A stretch of 64,000 nucleotides of DNA from Actinomycetes bacterium (lineage in GTDB: Bacteria; Actinomycetota; Coriobacteriia; Anaerosomatales; Anaerosomataceae), in contig JALHJB010000001.1 of NCBI GenBank assembly GCA_022839745.1, positions 114,100 to 178,099 of the forward strand. The letters run 5' to 3'. The notes under the pieces were generated by a model that was given only the letters and a program-made list of their open reading frames with translations, searched no databases and was not told the origin of the DNA. Position 1 is the first letter of the stretch. Every line of letters begins with the position of its first letter. Below are positions 8,754-17,830 of the stretch, piece by piece. The position numbers and the translations under genes were made by a program.

Positions 8754-11255
8754 ATGACTTTGCCCGGAGAGGGGCCGCGCCGCCCGTGCGTACCACCGGC
8801 GGCTTGGTTCGCGTGTGCGATGTGGCTCGGGTGCGCTCTGGGTGAAGAAGTCTCGTGGCGGCTGTACGCGGCGAACAGCGTGTGGTGGTTGGGCGCCTCG
8901 GTTGCGGTGGTGATCGCTCTTGGCACCGTGATCGCCTGCCGTCACCGCGGACCGCGTGCTGTGATCGCGCTCGGTCTTGCTGGGCTGATCGCGGGTTGTG
9001 GCGCGTCCGGCATGCAGGGCGTGCAGTGGCACGCGCAATCGGCCACCACGGCTGATTGCGGAGCACGCTCATGGACGGGGAGGGTGGAGGCCGACCCGAT
9101 GCCGGGGCGGTTCGGTTCGACGGTGCGCGTGCGGGTTCGCGGAGGACCGCTCGATGGCGCGCGCGTGCGCGTCAACTGGCCATCCGAGGTGCCGGTGCCC
9201 GACCTCGGTCGCACGGTGCGGTTCTCCGCGGTGCTCTCGCCGCCTCCAGCAGGGGAGGTGTGGAGCAGGCGCGTGGCACGCACCGGCGCGTGCGCGACCG
9301 GCAGCGCCTGGAGCGCCGAGGTCGGCGGGTGGGGGGATGGCCCGAGCGCGCCGCTCTTCAGGTGGCGTGCCATGGTACTCGAACGCATGCACGGGATCCC
9401 GGGGCCGGGCGGGGACCTGCTCGAGGGGATCGTGCTCGGCGACCGGCGCCGGCTGATCGACACCCCCGCTGATGAGGACTTCCGCGTGCTCGGCCTCACG
9501 CACCTGGTTGCGGTGTCGGGGTCGCATCTCGCGCTGGCGTGCGGGGCGGTCGCGATCGTCGGCGGCATGCTCGGTGTGCGTCGTCGGCCGCTCCTGGTCG
9601 CGACGCTGCTCGCGGGGGCGGCGTATGCGGCGGTGACGGGGATGGCATACTCGGCCCTCCGCTCGCTCATGATGCTGGGAGTGGCGGCGGTCGGCCAGCT
9701 GAGCGGCCGTCGGGGCGACGGCCTTGGATCGCTGTCCGCCGGCACCGTGGCGGTCCTGGTGGTGGAGCCCTGGTCAGTGCATGACATCGGGTTCCAGCTC
9801 TCCGTGCTTGCCGTGGGCAGCCTGCTGCTCTTCGGCGGGCTTGCCACCGCATGGGCCGAGGCCGGGGTGTGTCGCGCGCTTCGTCCGCTGGCGGGTCCGG
9901 TGTCGCTCACGTTCGTGGCACAGGCGGTCACGGTGCCCGTGATCGCGTCGTGCTTCGGCATGGTCTCGCTCCTGGCGCCGGTGGCAAACGGCTACGCCGG
10001 TCCGCTCGTGTCGCTGGCCCTGTGGACAGGCTTGAGCGGCGCGGTGGTCGTGCAGACGGTTCCGTGGTTGGGGATGCTGCTCCTGCGGTTCACGGCCGCG
10101 GTCCTTGAAGGCACGGCGTGGATCTCCGGCTTGATGGCGCAGACGCCGGGAGCGGCGATCGCTGTGGGGTCGAGCACGCTCGTGGTGCTCGGACCGGTGG
10201 TTGCCGCGGTGGCACTGTGGGTCTGGTGGCCGGTGCCGGGAGATGCGCGTAGTGCCAGAGCCGTGGTAGCGGCAGTGATCGGTCTGTCCGTGGCGATGGC
10301 GTTCGGCCCGGTCCAGGCACGGAGCGCCGCGCTCACCGTGCTCGACGTGGGACAAGGTGACGCGATCCTGGTGCGCGACGGCGGGCGCACCATGCTCGTC
10401 GACACCGGTGCCGACGACGTGTCGCTCCGTCGTGCGCTCGCGCGTCACGGCATCAGGCGCATCGACGCGCTCGTGCTCACGCACGCCCACGACGATCACA
10501 CGGGCGGTGCCGCCGGGCTGGCGCAGGTGGCCGAGATCGGGTGGACCGGTTTCCCTGCCGTCGACGCGGTGTCCTTCGGCTGGGTGGATGGGCCGCGCCC
10601 GCTCAAGACGGGCGATCACTGGCGCCTGGGCGGTATCACGGTGACCGTGCTGTGGCCGCCGGGCGAGGTGGCAGGGGAGCCGCTTGACACGAACGACACG
10701 AGTGTTGTGCTGCATGTCGTGTGCGGGGGCTTCGATGCCGTCCTTGGCGGTGATGCCGAGAAAGACGCGCTCACGGGTGCAGCGGAAGGTGTGGGCTTGC
10801 CACACGTGGAGGTGCTGAAGGTGCCGCACCACGGCAGCGACAACGGCCTCACGCGAGAGGCCCTGGACGATATGGCACCGCGCGACGCCCTCATCAGCGT
10901 GGGAGCGGGAAACGACTTCGGACATCCCTGCGAATCCACGCTCGAGATGCTCGACGGCGCGGGCTGCCGGGTGTGGCGTACCGACGAGCTCGGTGACATC
11001 ACCGTGCGGATCGGCCGGGAGGGCTACTCGATACGGTCGGCGCGTCGTGGAAGCCGCACGTCGCTTCGTGAGAGAATGGACGCTCCGCGGCGGGTGCTCG
11101 GTGACGCGCTGCACGCGGATCTCACACCGGAGGCGATGCATGGCAGTCAAAGGACTCGAGGACCTCAAGCCGGTCTACCTCATCTACGGGGAGGAAGACC
11201 TGCTGCTCGAGCGCGCCCTCCACCGTTTGCGCGCTCGCATAGCCGAGGTGGCTGA
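8754..11255 (+). CDS. comEC: ComEC/Rec2 DNA-uptake channel protein
   Basis: 833 residues, polytopic. An N-terminal soluble region and a competence membrane domain (about residues 210-510) are followed by a C-terminal metallo-beta-lactamase domain containing THAHDDHTGG and KVPHHGSDNG. It is the inner-membrane channel moving single-stranded DNA during transformation; the lactamase-like domain may degrade the non-transported strand. It lies 7 bases after comEA and is probably co-transcribed. The recognisable protein ends near 11030 (VRIGREGYSI). The last ~75 residues are Arg/Ala-rich low-complexity sequence and overlap the start of holA by 116 bases, so either the tail is non-conserved or a frameshift hides the true stop. 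Confidence 0.88.
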   Translation: MTLPGEGPRRPCVPPAAWFACAMWLGCALGEEVSWRLYAANSVWWLGASVAVVIALGTVIACRHRGPRAVIALGLAGLIAGCGASGMQGVQWHAQSATTADCGARSWTGRVEADPMPGRFGSTVRVRVRGGPLDGARVRVNWPSEVPVPDLGRTVRFSAVLSPPPAGEVWSRRVARTGACATGSAWSAEVGGWGDGPSAPLFRWRAMVLERMHGIPGPGGDLLEGIVLGDRRRLIDTPADEDFRVLGLTHLVAVSGSHLALACGAVAIVGGMLGVRRRPLLVATLLAGAAYAAVTGMAYSALRSLMMLGVAAVGQLSGRRGDGLGSLSAGTVAVLVVEPWSVHDIGFQLSVLAVGSLLLFGGLATAWAEAGVCRALRPLAGPVSLTFVAQAVTVPVIASCFGMVSLLAPVANGYAGPLVSLALWTGLSGAVVVQTVPWLGMLLLRFTAAVLEGTAWISGLMAQTPGAAIAVGSSTLVVLGPVVAAVALWVWWPVPGDARSARAVVAAVIGLSVAMAFGPVQARSAALTVLDVGQGDAILVRDGGRTMLVDTGADDVSLRRALARHGIRRIDALVLTHAHDDHTGGAAGLAQVAEIGWTGFPAVDAVSFGWVDGPRPLKTGDHWRLGGITVTVLWPPGEVAGEPLDTNDTSVVLHVVCGGFDAVLGGDAEKDALTGAAEGVGLPHVEVLKVPHHGSDNGLTREALDDMAPRDALISVGAGNDFGHPCESTLEMLDGAGCRVWRTDELGDITVRIGREGYSIRSARRGSRTSLRERMDAPRRVLGDALHADLTPEAMHGSQRTRGPQAGLPHLRGGRPAARARPPPFARSHSRGG

Positions 11256-12120
11256 CCTCACATTCAACTACGACGCCTTCGAGGGGGAGAGCGCCGACGC
11301 GGGAGACATCATCGCCGCGGCCAACACCTTGCCGTTCGCCTCCGAGCGTCGGCTGGTAGTGGTGCACAACGTGGACCGGATGAAAGCCGCCGGTCAGGCG
11401 GCGCTGGCCGCGTATGTGAACGATCCATCGCCCATGAGCTGTCTCGTGCTCGTGGCCGGGAAGATGCGTAAAGACAGCAAGCTGCTCAAAGCCGTCGCCG
11501 CAGCTGGAGGGGCTGCCGAGTATAAGGCGCCGCGCAGGAGCGAGTACCCGCGATGGGTGATCGATCTGTTCGCGGAGCGTGGGCGGACGCTTGCGCGTGA
11601 TGCGGCCGAGACGCTGGTGCGCTCAGCGGGTCGCGATCTCCGGCGTCTCGAGATCGAGGCCGACAAGATCATCGCCTTTGCGGGGGAGCGCACGGACATC
11701 GGCCGTGAGGATGTCACGAGCGTTGTCGCTGAGACGGCGCCCGTGTCGATCTTCGAGTTCCTGGACGCGGTGGGCGCGCGTGAGTGCGGCCGTGCGCTCG
11801 AGTTGCTCGACGACCTGCTGCGAGGTGGCGAAGAGATCATCAGGGTGCACGCCATGTCGGTGAGGCACGTGCGCACGCTCATCACCGTCCACGCGCTTCT
11901 CGCGCGCAGCGCCGACACAGGCACGATGATGCGTGAGGCGGGCATGTCCGACTGGCAGCTGAAGAACGTGATCCCTCAGGCACGGCGGTTCGAGTCTGCG
12001 GAGCTGGTGCATGCCCTGACGAGCGCCGCAGATGTTGATGCGCGCATGAAGAGCGGGCAGGGGGATCCGCGTCTGCTGTTCGAGCGGTGGCTCGTCGAGC
12101 TGTGCAGAAGCGAGGACTGA
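11140..12120 (+). CDS. holA: DNA polymerase III delta subunit
   Basis: 326 residues. HolA is the wrench subunit of the clamp loader that opens the beta clamp at replication forks. The start ATG 11140 follows CCGGAGG by about 7 bases and begins MAVKGLEDLKPVYLIYGEED, matching the family N-terminus; longer upstream reading is overlap with comEC. The N-terminal AAA+-like fold and C-terminal helical collar region are present at normal length. It follows comEA-comEC as in many Gram-positive bacteria and converges on rpsT. Confidence 0.9.
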   Translation: MAVKGLEDLKPVYLIYGEEDLLLERALHRLRARIAEVADLTFNYDAFEGESADAGDIIAAANTLPFASERRLVVVHNVDRMKAAGQAALAAYVNDPSPMSCLVLVAGKMRKDSKLLKAVAAAGGAAEYKAPRRSEYPRWVIDLFAERGRTLARDAAETLVRSAGRDLRRLEIEADKIIAFAGERTDIGREDVTSVVAETAPVSIFEFLDAVGARECGRALELLDDLLRGGEEIIRVHAMSVRHVRTLITVHALLARSADTGTMMREAGMSDWQLKNVIPQARRFESAELVHALTSAADVDARMKSGQGDPRLLFERWLVELCRSED

Positions 12121-12140
12121 GCGGACTTCCCATGATGCAC

Positions 12141-12167
12141 GAAGGACCGGGAATGTCCCGGTCCTTC
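12141..12167. terminator. bidirectional terminator between holA and rpsT
   Basis: Perfect 12-bp inverted repeat GAAGGACCGGGA/TCCCGGTCCTTC around a 3-nt loop, placed 20 bases after holA and 25 bases before the rpsT stop codon on the other strand. It can serve both convergent genes. Confidence 0.8.
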
Positions 12168-12192
12168 GTGTGTTCCGCGATGATGGCAGGTG

Positions 12193-12459
12193 CTAGGCGG
12201 TCATCCCGTTGACCTTGCCCATGACGCCCGACTTGCGGTTGGCGGCCTGGTTGGGGTGGATGATGCCCTTGCTTGCGGCCTTGTCGAGCGCGCGGTTGGC
12301 GGCATAGGCGGCCGCGAGTGCGGCGTCCTTGTCACCAGCGGCCACGGCAACGTCGACCTTCTTGATCGCCGTTTTCAGCGCCGAGCGGACCGCCTTGTTG
12401 CGGATGCGCGCCTTCTCGTTAGTGAGGATGCGCTTCTTCTGGCTCTTGATGTTCGCCAC
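12193..12459 (-). CDS. rpsT: 30S ribosomal protein S20
   Basis: 88 residues, normal for bS20, which binds 16S rRNA early in 30S assembly. It begins with GTG read as VANIKSQKKRILTNEKARIRNK, the typical bS20 N-terminus, and a GGAGGAAC ribosome site lies 7 bases upstream on the minus strand (12467-12474). It ends in the usual Lys/Ala-rich helical sequence (AANRKSGVMGKVNGMTA). Convergent to holA, as often seen. Confidence 0.95.
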   Translation of the reverse strand: MANIKSQKKRILTNEKARIRNKAVRSALKTAIKKVDVAVAAGDKDAALAAAYAANRALDKAASKGIIHPNQAANRKSGVMGKVNGMTA

Positions 12460-12550
12460 TTCGGTTGTTCCTCCAGCCTCATTACGATGGTGCCCGTCGC
12501 AGTGGGGTGCGTACGAACCGCGCAAGGATAGCACACGCGACCAGGCGTTG

Positions 12551-13398
12551 CTACTTTGGCACGAGTGTGATCACCGAGATCTCGGCGGGGGCGAGGAACC
12601 GAAGCCTGACCGCTTGCGTGCCGATGCCGTTGGAGATGTGGCGGTACGCCGCACCAACCCGATCAAGGCCGCTGATCGTACGCCCCCGGAGCTCAGGGAA
12701 CACTGTGCTCGGGCTCGTCCTCGACACTACATGGCCATCGCTCCCGATCTCACCTGGCGCCCATAGCGCGCCGACGAAGGGGAGACGGATCTGGCCGCCG
12801 TGCGCATGGCCGAACAGGAAGAGCGAAACGCCGGCGTGTCCTCGTGTGGCTGTCGTGATCGCGGACGTCGTCATGGGGTAGTGGCCGAGTGCGAGCGTAA
12901 GTTCCGCGTCCGCAGGCGCCTCTCCGGATCGATGGCGGGCGTCACCACGATGCGACCCGCATCGGTCGGGAGCGGCACTGCGTCGTCACCTCGTTCGACA
13001 ATGACCGCTCCGTGCTCGGCCAGCGCATCGAGTACTGCGGATGTGTCGTGGTTGCCCCGGGTGACGAACACCACGGGGGCATGGTCTTGCAGCACGGCGA
13101 GCAGTTCAAGAACGGGCGTGGGCTCGGCGTTGACGGTAGGGATGTGGTCCCCGTTGATGACGGCTGCGTCGAAGCGCTGCCCCTGCAGCTTGGCCGCGAT
13201 CGCGCTCTGCGCATGCCCGAACGTCACGCCGTGCAGGTCGCTTGCGTGCAGTATGCGCACGTCGCGGGTCAGGCCCGGCACGGGGACCTCAACGGTGGTG
13301 ATGGCCACTGTGAACGTGTCGTGCCATGCGATCACGCCGACGGCACAGAGGGCGATGACGATGATGAGTGAGAGCGCGGTGGTGGTGGACTTTCGCAT
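12551..13398 (-). pseudogene. frameshifted membrane-anchored metallophosphoesterase
   Basis: A calcineurin-like phosphoesterase of the YkuE type split by one frameshift. The first frame (13398 down to about 12920) has an N-terminal membrane helix and the metal-binding motifs SDLHG, NGDH and GNHD, then runs into unrelated sequence and stops at 12871. From about 12919 the family sequence resumes in another frame as APADAELTLALGHYP, continuing through FGHAHGGQIRLP to the stop at 12551. Loss of one base near 12919-12924 explains it. All metal ligands exist across the two frames, so this may be a recent lesion or a sequencing error. Family members cleave phosphodiesters or phospholipid headgroups; the substrate is unknown. 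Confidence 0.8.
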
Positions 13399-13580
13399 CG
13401 GTCGACCATACCAGGAGGCCGCGGGCCAGGCAGGGCATGCGTCCGTATCGTTACCCGGCGCGGTCACGCTCCGCCCGTGGCGAGCACCGCCAGCGGAGGT
13501 GTCCGCTCCCATGCGGGCTGTTCGCACCCGTGCGACAGCTGCCTGTCATCCGGGTGCTGTCGCAACCGCGCGGCGCCTGT

Positions 13581-13586
13581 TATCCT
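13581..13586 (+). promoter_or_regulatory. -10 element suggesting leaderless lepA transcription
   Basis: TATCCT ends 9 bases before the lepA ATG and no purine-rich ribosome site lies between them. A transcript starting about 7 bases after the -10 box would have almost no leader, an arrangement common in actinobacteria. No clear -35 box is visible. Confidence 0.45.
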
Positions 13587-13595
13587 TACCCTCCG

Positions 13596-15398
13596 ATGAC
13601 TGACCCCACCCTCATACGCAACTTCTCCATCATCGCGCACATCGACCACGGGAAATCCACCCTGGCCGACCGTGTGCTGCAGCTTACCCACACCGTCGCG
13701 GACCGCGACATGCAGGAGCAGCTGCTCGACTCGATGGACATCGAGCGCGAGCGCGGCATCACCATCAAGGCGCAGGCCGTGCGTGTGATGTACGACGCCG
13801 ATGACGGCAAGACGTATCAGCTGAACCTGATCGACACCCCGGGGCACGTGGACTTCACGTACGAGGTCTCGCGCTCGCTCGCCGCCTGCGAGGGCGTGAT
13901 CCTGGTGGTGGACGCCGCGCAGGGTGTGGAGGCGCAGACCGTCGCCAACGCCCAGATGGCGATGAACGCGCACCTGGAGATCATCCCGCTCATCAACAAG
14001 ATCGACCTGCCCGCGGCCGACCCCGAGCGCGTCAGGCACGAGATCGAGGAAGGTCTCGCGATCCCCGCCGACGAGGCGGTGCTCGCCAGCGGCAAGACGG
14101 GTGAGGGCGTGCGCGATGCGCTCGAGGCCGTGGTGCGGTTGGTGCCGCACCCCATCGGCGATCCTGAGGCGCCGTTGAAGGCGCTCATCTTCGACTCGTA
14201 CTTCGATGCTTATCGCGGCGTTGTCGCGCTGATCCGCGTGGTCGATGGCAGCGTGTCCAAAGGTCTCAAGGTCAAGATGATGGCCACCTCGACCGTCACC
14301 GATGTGGAGGAGGTCGGCGTCCGACGGCCTGCCAACATCCCGGTAGATGCTCTCGGCGTGGGGGAGGTCGGCTACCTCATCACCGGCCTCAAGGACCCGT
14401 CGCTCGTGAAGGTCGGCGATACCATCACGCTCGCCCGTAACGGGGCTACCGAGCAGCTGCCCGGGTATCGCGAGGCCAAGCCGATGGTGTTCACCGGCCT
14501 GTTCCCGATCGACGGCGACCAGTACCCCGACCTGCGTGACGCCCTTGAGCGGCTGCAGCTCAACGACCCCGCGCTCATCTGGGAGCCGGAGAGCAGCCAC
14601 GCGCTCGGCTTCGGGTTCCGCGTGGGCTTCCTCGGCCTGCTGCATATGGAGGTCGTGAAGGAGCGTCTCGAGCGGGAGTTCGGTCTCGACCTGCTCGCCA
14701 CCGCGCCGAGCGTGGAGTATCACGCGTACCGCACCAAAGGCGACATGGTGGTCGTGCACTCGCCGCAGGACATGCCCGACCCCGGGCATCTCGATCATGT
14801 GGAGGAGCCCTACCTCAAAGCGACCGTGCTCGTCCCCCCGGACTACGTCGGCGCCGTGATGGAGCTGGCCGATCAGCGCCGGGGCGTGTTCAGGGACATG
14901 CAGTACCTCTCCGCTACCACGGTCGAGCTGCACTACGAGATGCCGCTTTCCGAGCTCATCATGGACTTCTTCGACCAGCTCAAGAGCCGCACGAAGGGCT
15001 ACGCGAGCCTGGACTACGAGTACATCGGGTACCGGCAGAGCGATCTCGTGAAGCTCGATATCCTGCTTGCCGGCAAGCCGGTGGACGCGCTGTCGTTCGT
15101 GGTGCACAAGGACAAGGCGTACGCGCGCGGCAAGATGCTCACCGAGAAGCTGCGCGAGATCATCCCGCGGCAGATGTTCGAGGTGCCCATCCAGGCCGCC
15201 ATCGGTGCGAAGATCATCAGCCGGGAGACCGTGCGCGCGATGCGCAAGGACGTCATAGCCAAGTGCTACGGTGGTGACATCTCCCGCAAGCGCAAGCTCC
15301 TGGAGAAGCAGAAGGCGGGCAAGAAGAGGATGAAGTCGGTGGGCTCCGTGGACATCCCGCAGGAGGCCTTCATGGCGATCCTCAAGGTCGACGACTGA
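13596..15398 (+). CDS. lepA: elongation factor 4 (LepA)
   Basis: 600 residues, the normal LepA length. This ribosome-associated GTPase resembles EF-G and can back-translocate or remodel stalled ribosomes. It begins MTDPTLIRNFSIIAHIDHGKST, containing the P-loop AHIDHGKS. G3 (DTPGHVDF) and G4 (NKID) are intact, followed by domain II, two EF-G-like domains and the LepA-specific C-terminal domain (GYASLDYEY...GKKRMKSVG). ATG 13596 is chosen over longer upstream readings because it matches the family N-terminus. It is divergent from the broken phosphoesterase and 14 bases ahead of hemW. Confidence 0.97.
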   Translation: MTDPTLIRNFSIIAHIDHGKSTLADRVLQLTHTVADRDMQEQLLDSMDIERERGITIKAQAVRVMYDADDGKTYQLNLIDTPGHVDFTYEVSRSLAACEGVILVVDAAQGVEAQTVANAQMAMNAHLEIIPLINKIDLPAADPERVRHEIEEGLAIPADEAVLASGKTGEGVRDALEAVVRLVPHPIGDPEAPLKALIFDSYFDAYRGVVALIRVVDGSVSKGLKVKMMATSTVTDVEEVGVRRPANIPVDALGVGEVGYLITGLKDPSLVKVGDTITLARNGATEQLPGYREAKPMVFTGLFPIDGDQYPDLRDALERLQLNDPALIWEPESSHALGFGFRVGFLGLLHMEVVKERLEREFGLDLLATAPSVEYHAYRTKGDMVVVHSPQDMPDPGHLDHVEEPYLKATVLVPPDYVGAVMELADQRRGVFRDMQYLSATTVELHYEMPLSELIMDFFDQLKSRTKGYASLDYEYIGYRQSDLVKLDILLAGKPVDALSFVVHKDKAYARGKMLTEKLREIIPRQMFEVPIQAAIGAKIISRETVRAMRKDVIAKCYGGDISRKRKLLEKQKAGKKRMKSVGSVDIPQEAFMAILKVDD

Positions 15399-15412
15399 TC
15401 GAGGTGGGCTCC

Positions 15413-16627
15413 ATGGGGGATCTGGCCGAAGGGTTCGTTGTGCCCTGGAACGACACGCGCGTGGCGCTGCCGCGGCATCTGTATGTGCACGTGCCGCTCT
15501 GTCGCTCCAAGTGCGCGTACTGCGACTTCTACTCGGAAGTGGACACCGGCGCGCCGGAGCATGCCGCGATCGTGGGTCACACCGTCGAGCTGCTGCGCGG
15601 CTGGCTCACCCCACAGGTGCGCTGGTCGCCGCTTGAGACTCTGTACATCGGTGGTGGCACGCCCACGGTTCTCGGACCGCACCTGGTCGGTCTCGTGCGC
15701 GCGCTCACCGACGTGATACCGCTCGCGAGCGATGCCGAGGTGACGATAGAAGCGAATCCCGAGTCGTTCTCGCCGAAGCTTGCGGCGGCGCTCGCTGCCG
15801 AAGGGGTGACGCGAGCGAGCGTGGGCGTGCAGTCGCTCGACGACGACGCGCTCGTGCGGCTCGGCCGGTGCCACGACAGCGCCGCGGCCCGCTCCGCGAT
15901 CCGGGCGGCCGCCGACGCGGGGCTGGCGGTCTCGGTCGACCTCATCTGTGGGATTCCCGGGGTGTCCGCCGAGGCGTGGGAGCGCTCGCTGCGCGGCGTG
16001 GTGGAAGCCGGCGCCACGCACGTTTCGGTCTATCCGCTCACGGTCGAGCCGAACACGCCGCTCGCCCGGGCGATCGCGATCGGCGAGGCGAGCATGCCGG
16101 ATGAAGACGCCACCGTGGATAGCATGAACGCCGCCGCGCGCATCCTCGGCTCACTCGGCTTCGGGCGGTACGAGGTCGCTAACTACGCGATGCCCGGCCG
16201 GCGCTCGCGCCACAACATCGCGTACTGGACGGGCAAGCCGTACATGGCGGTCGGCGGCGGCGCGCACGGGATGGTCGATGGCGAGCAGGCCCACGCGCTC
16301 GGCCTCGCGCCCGACGACCGCACCGATGTCGGCCGCATCCGGTTCGCCTACGCGTCGCACCTGCTTCCGGGCGATCAGCTGCAGCCGCTCTCATCGATCG
16401 AGACGATGACCGTCGCCGAGGCCGCACGCGAGGACGCCATGCTTGGGATGCGCATGACCGACGGCATCAGCGATGCGCTCGCCGAAGGAGCGAACGTGAT
16501 CGAGGCGCTCGAATCGCTCGTGACCGATGGGCTAGTAGAGCACACGGACGGCAGGTGGCGTCCCACCGAGCGAGGATGGCTCTTCGGCAACGAGGTCTTC
16601 TCGCGCATCTGGGGCGTGGTGGAGTAG
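15413..16627 (+). CDS. hemW: radical SAM haem chaperone HemW (coproporphyrinogen oxidase-like)
   Basis: About 404 residues. The radical SAM cluster motif CRSKCAYC appears near residue 27, followed by YIGGGTPT and the HemW/HemN core. Proteins of this group next to lepA are usually HemW, which binds haem and delivers it to target enzymes, rather than true HemN. HemN usually has an extra N-terminal cysteine region and is longer. ATG 15413 is preferred because GAGGTGGG lies 4-5 bases upstream; GTG 15404 is an in-frame alternative. Likely co-transcribed with lepA. Confidence 0.88.
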   Translation: MGDLAEGFVVPWNDTRVALPRHLYVHVPLCRSKCAYCDFYSEVDTGAPEHAAIVGHTVELLRGWLTPQVRWSPLETLYIGGGTPTVLGPHLVGLVRALTDVIPLASDAEVTIEANPESFSPKLAAALAAEGVTRASVGVQSLDDDALVRLGRCHDSAAARSAIRAAADAGLAVSVDLICGIPGVSAEAWERSLRGVVEAGATHVSVYPLTVEPNTPLARAIAIGEASMPDEDATVDSMNAAARILGSLGFGRYEVANYAMPGRRSRHNIAYWTGKPYMAVGGGAHGMVDGEQAHALGLAPDDRTDVGRIRFAYASHLLPGDQLQPLSSIETMTVAEAAREDAMLGMRMTDGISDALAEGANVIEALESLVTDGLVEHTDGRWRPTERGWLFGNEVFSRIWGVVE

Positions 16628-16724
16628 CGCGGCGCGCCGGTTGGATCAGGCGCCGTTCCGCGACCGGGCACTCGCATGCGGTACTGCCTGCGGCGGCCAC
16701 GTGCTCGCACGCGGCACCGCCGTT

Positions 16725-16752
16725 TGACCGTGGGGGTGAGCGGCCCTATCAT
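16725..16752 (+). promoter_or_regulatory. promoter of the hrcA-dnaJ operon
   Basis: TTGACC (16725-16730) and TATCAT (16747-16752) are separated by 16 bases. The predicted transcription start at about 16759 falls inside the CIRCE element, so HrcA binding would block initiation. Confidence 0.75.
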
Positions 16753-16755
16753 CGT

Positions 16756-16782
16756 TTGGCACTCGGCAGGTGAGAGTGCCAG
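16756..16782 (+). promoter_or_regulatory. CIRCE operator (HrcA binding site)
   Basis: TTGGCACTC (16756-16764), a 9-base spacer, and GAGTGCCAG (16774-16782). This matches the CIRCE consensus TTAGCACTC-N9-GAGTGCTAA except at the outer positions. It lies directly after the promoter -10 box and 10 bases before the hrcA ATG, giving autoregulated heat-shock control. Confidence 0.9.
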
Positions 16783-16792
16783 GAGGGATCCC

Positions 16793-17815
16793 ATGCTGAA
16801 CGAGCGACGGCGGAGCGTACTCTCCGCGCTGGTAGATGAATATGTGGCGAGCGTCCAGCCGGTTGGCTCCAAGGTGCTCGTGCAGCGCTACGGGCTGGGC
16901 TGCAGCCCCGCTACCGTGCGTTCCGAGCTCGCGGCGCTCGAGGAGACCGGGTACGTGTACCAGCCGCACGTCTCGGCGGGGCGCATCCCCACGGACAGCG
17001 GGTACCGCGCCTACGTTGATGACGTGGTCACGCCCGCGGCCTCAGGGCTGCCGGGCGGCGACGCCGAACGCATCAGGCGGCGGTACGCCGTGGTGGAGCG
17101 CGAACTCGGCGAAGTGCTGCACGAGACCTCGGCGATGCTCTCGCGTCTCACCTCGTACGTGGCCGTGGTGGTGGCGCCCACGTTCCGCCGCGCCCGGATC
17201 CGCCGTGTCACGCTCGTGCAGCTCGCCCCACGGCGTGCGCTCGTGGTGGTGGTGACCGACTCCGGGCAGGTGGCAGACCGGGCGATCGAGTTCGATGCCG
17301 ACGTGACCGCCGACGAGCTCATGAGGGTGGAGGACTACCTCTCGCAGACGCTCGATGGCGCCGTTGAGGCGGTGGCCCAATCCGCGCGGACGCGGATCGC
17401 GGCGATGTCGGGCCGGGAGTCGGTGATCGCGCTCAGGGCGCTCAACGAGGTGCTCGACTGTCTCGCCGAGGCCGACGCTGACCGCGTGGTGACCGGCGGC
17501 GTGCCGGCGCTGCTGGCACATCCGGAGTTCAGCGATCCCGCGGCCGTTCGCCCGCTGCTCGCGCTACTGGAGGACGGCATCTCGATGCTCACGGTCATTT
17601 CGGACGTGATGCGCACGCCGGAGGTCGAGGTGCGCATCGGTCATGAGAACCCGTCGGCCGAGCTCGGCCACACCAGCGTGGTGGCCGCCCGCTACGGCAA
17701 CGAGGACCTCGGCGGCGTGATCGGCGTCATCGGCCCCACGAGGATGGACTATCGCAGGGCGGTCGCTGCGGTCCGCACCGTCTCTGACACGCTTTCAGAC
17801 GTGCTCGGTTCGTAG
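16793..17815 (+). CDS. hrcA: heat-inducible transcription repressor HrcA
   Basis: 340 residues, normal family length. An N-terminal winged-helix domain (about 1-75, with RRRSVLSALVDEYV and SPATVRSELAALEETG) is followed by the GAF-like regulatory region. HrcA binds CIRCE and is kept active by GroEL. The start ATG 16793 follows AGGAGGGA; longer readings run back through the operator. dnaJ follows at 15 bases, but grpE and dnaK are not adjacent. Confidence 0.95.
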   Translation: MLNERRRSVLSALVDEYVASVQPVGSKVLVQRYGLGCSPATVRSELAALEETGYVYQPHVSAGRIPTDSGYRAYVDDVVTPAASGLPGGDAERIRRRYAVVERELGEVLHETSAMLSRLTSYVAVVVAPTFRRARIRRVTLVQLAPRRALVVVVTDSGQVADRAIEFDADVTADELMRVEDYLSQTLDGAVEAVAQSARTRIAAMSGRESVIALRALNEVLDCLAEADADRVVTGGVPALLAHPEFSDPAAVRPLLALLEDGISMLTVISDVMRTPEVEVRIGHENPSAELGHTSVVAARYGNEDLGGVIGVIGPTRMDYRRAVAAVRTVSDTLSDVLGS

Positions 17816-17830
17816 AGGAAGAGGTAGCAG

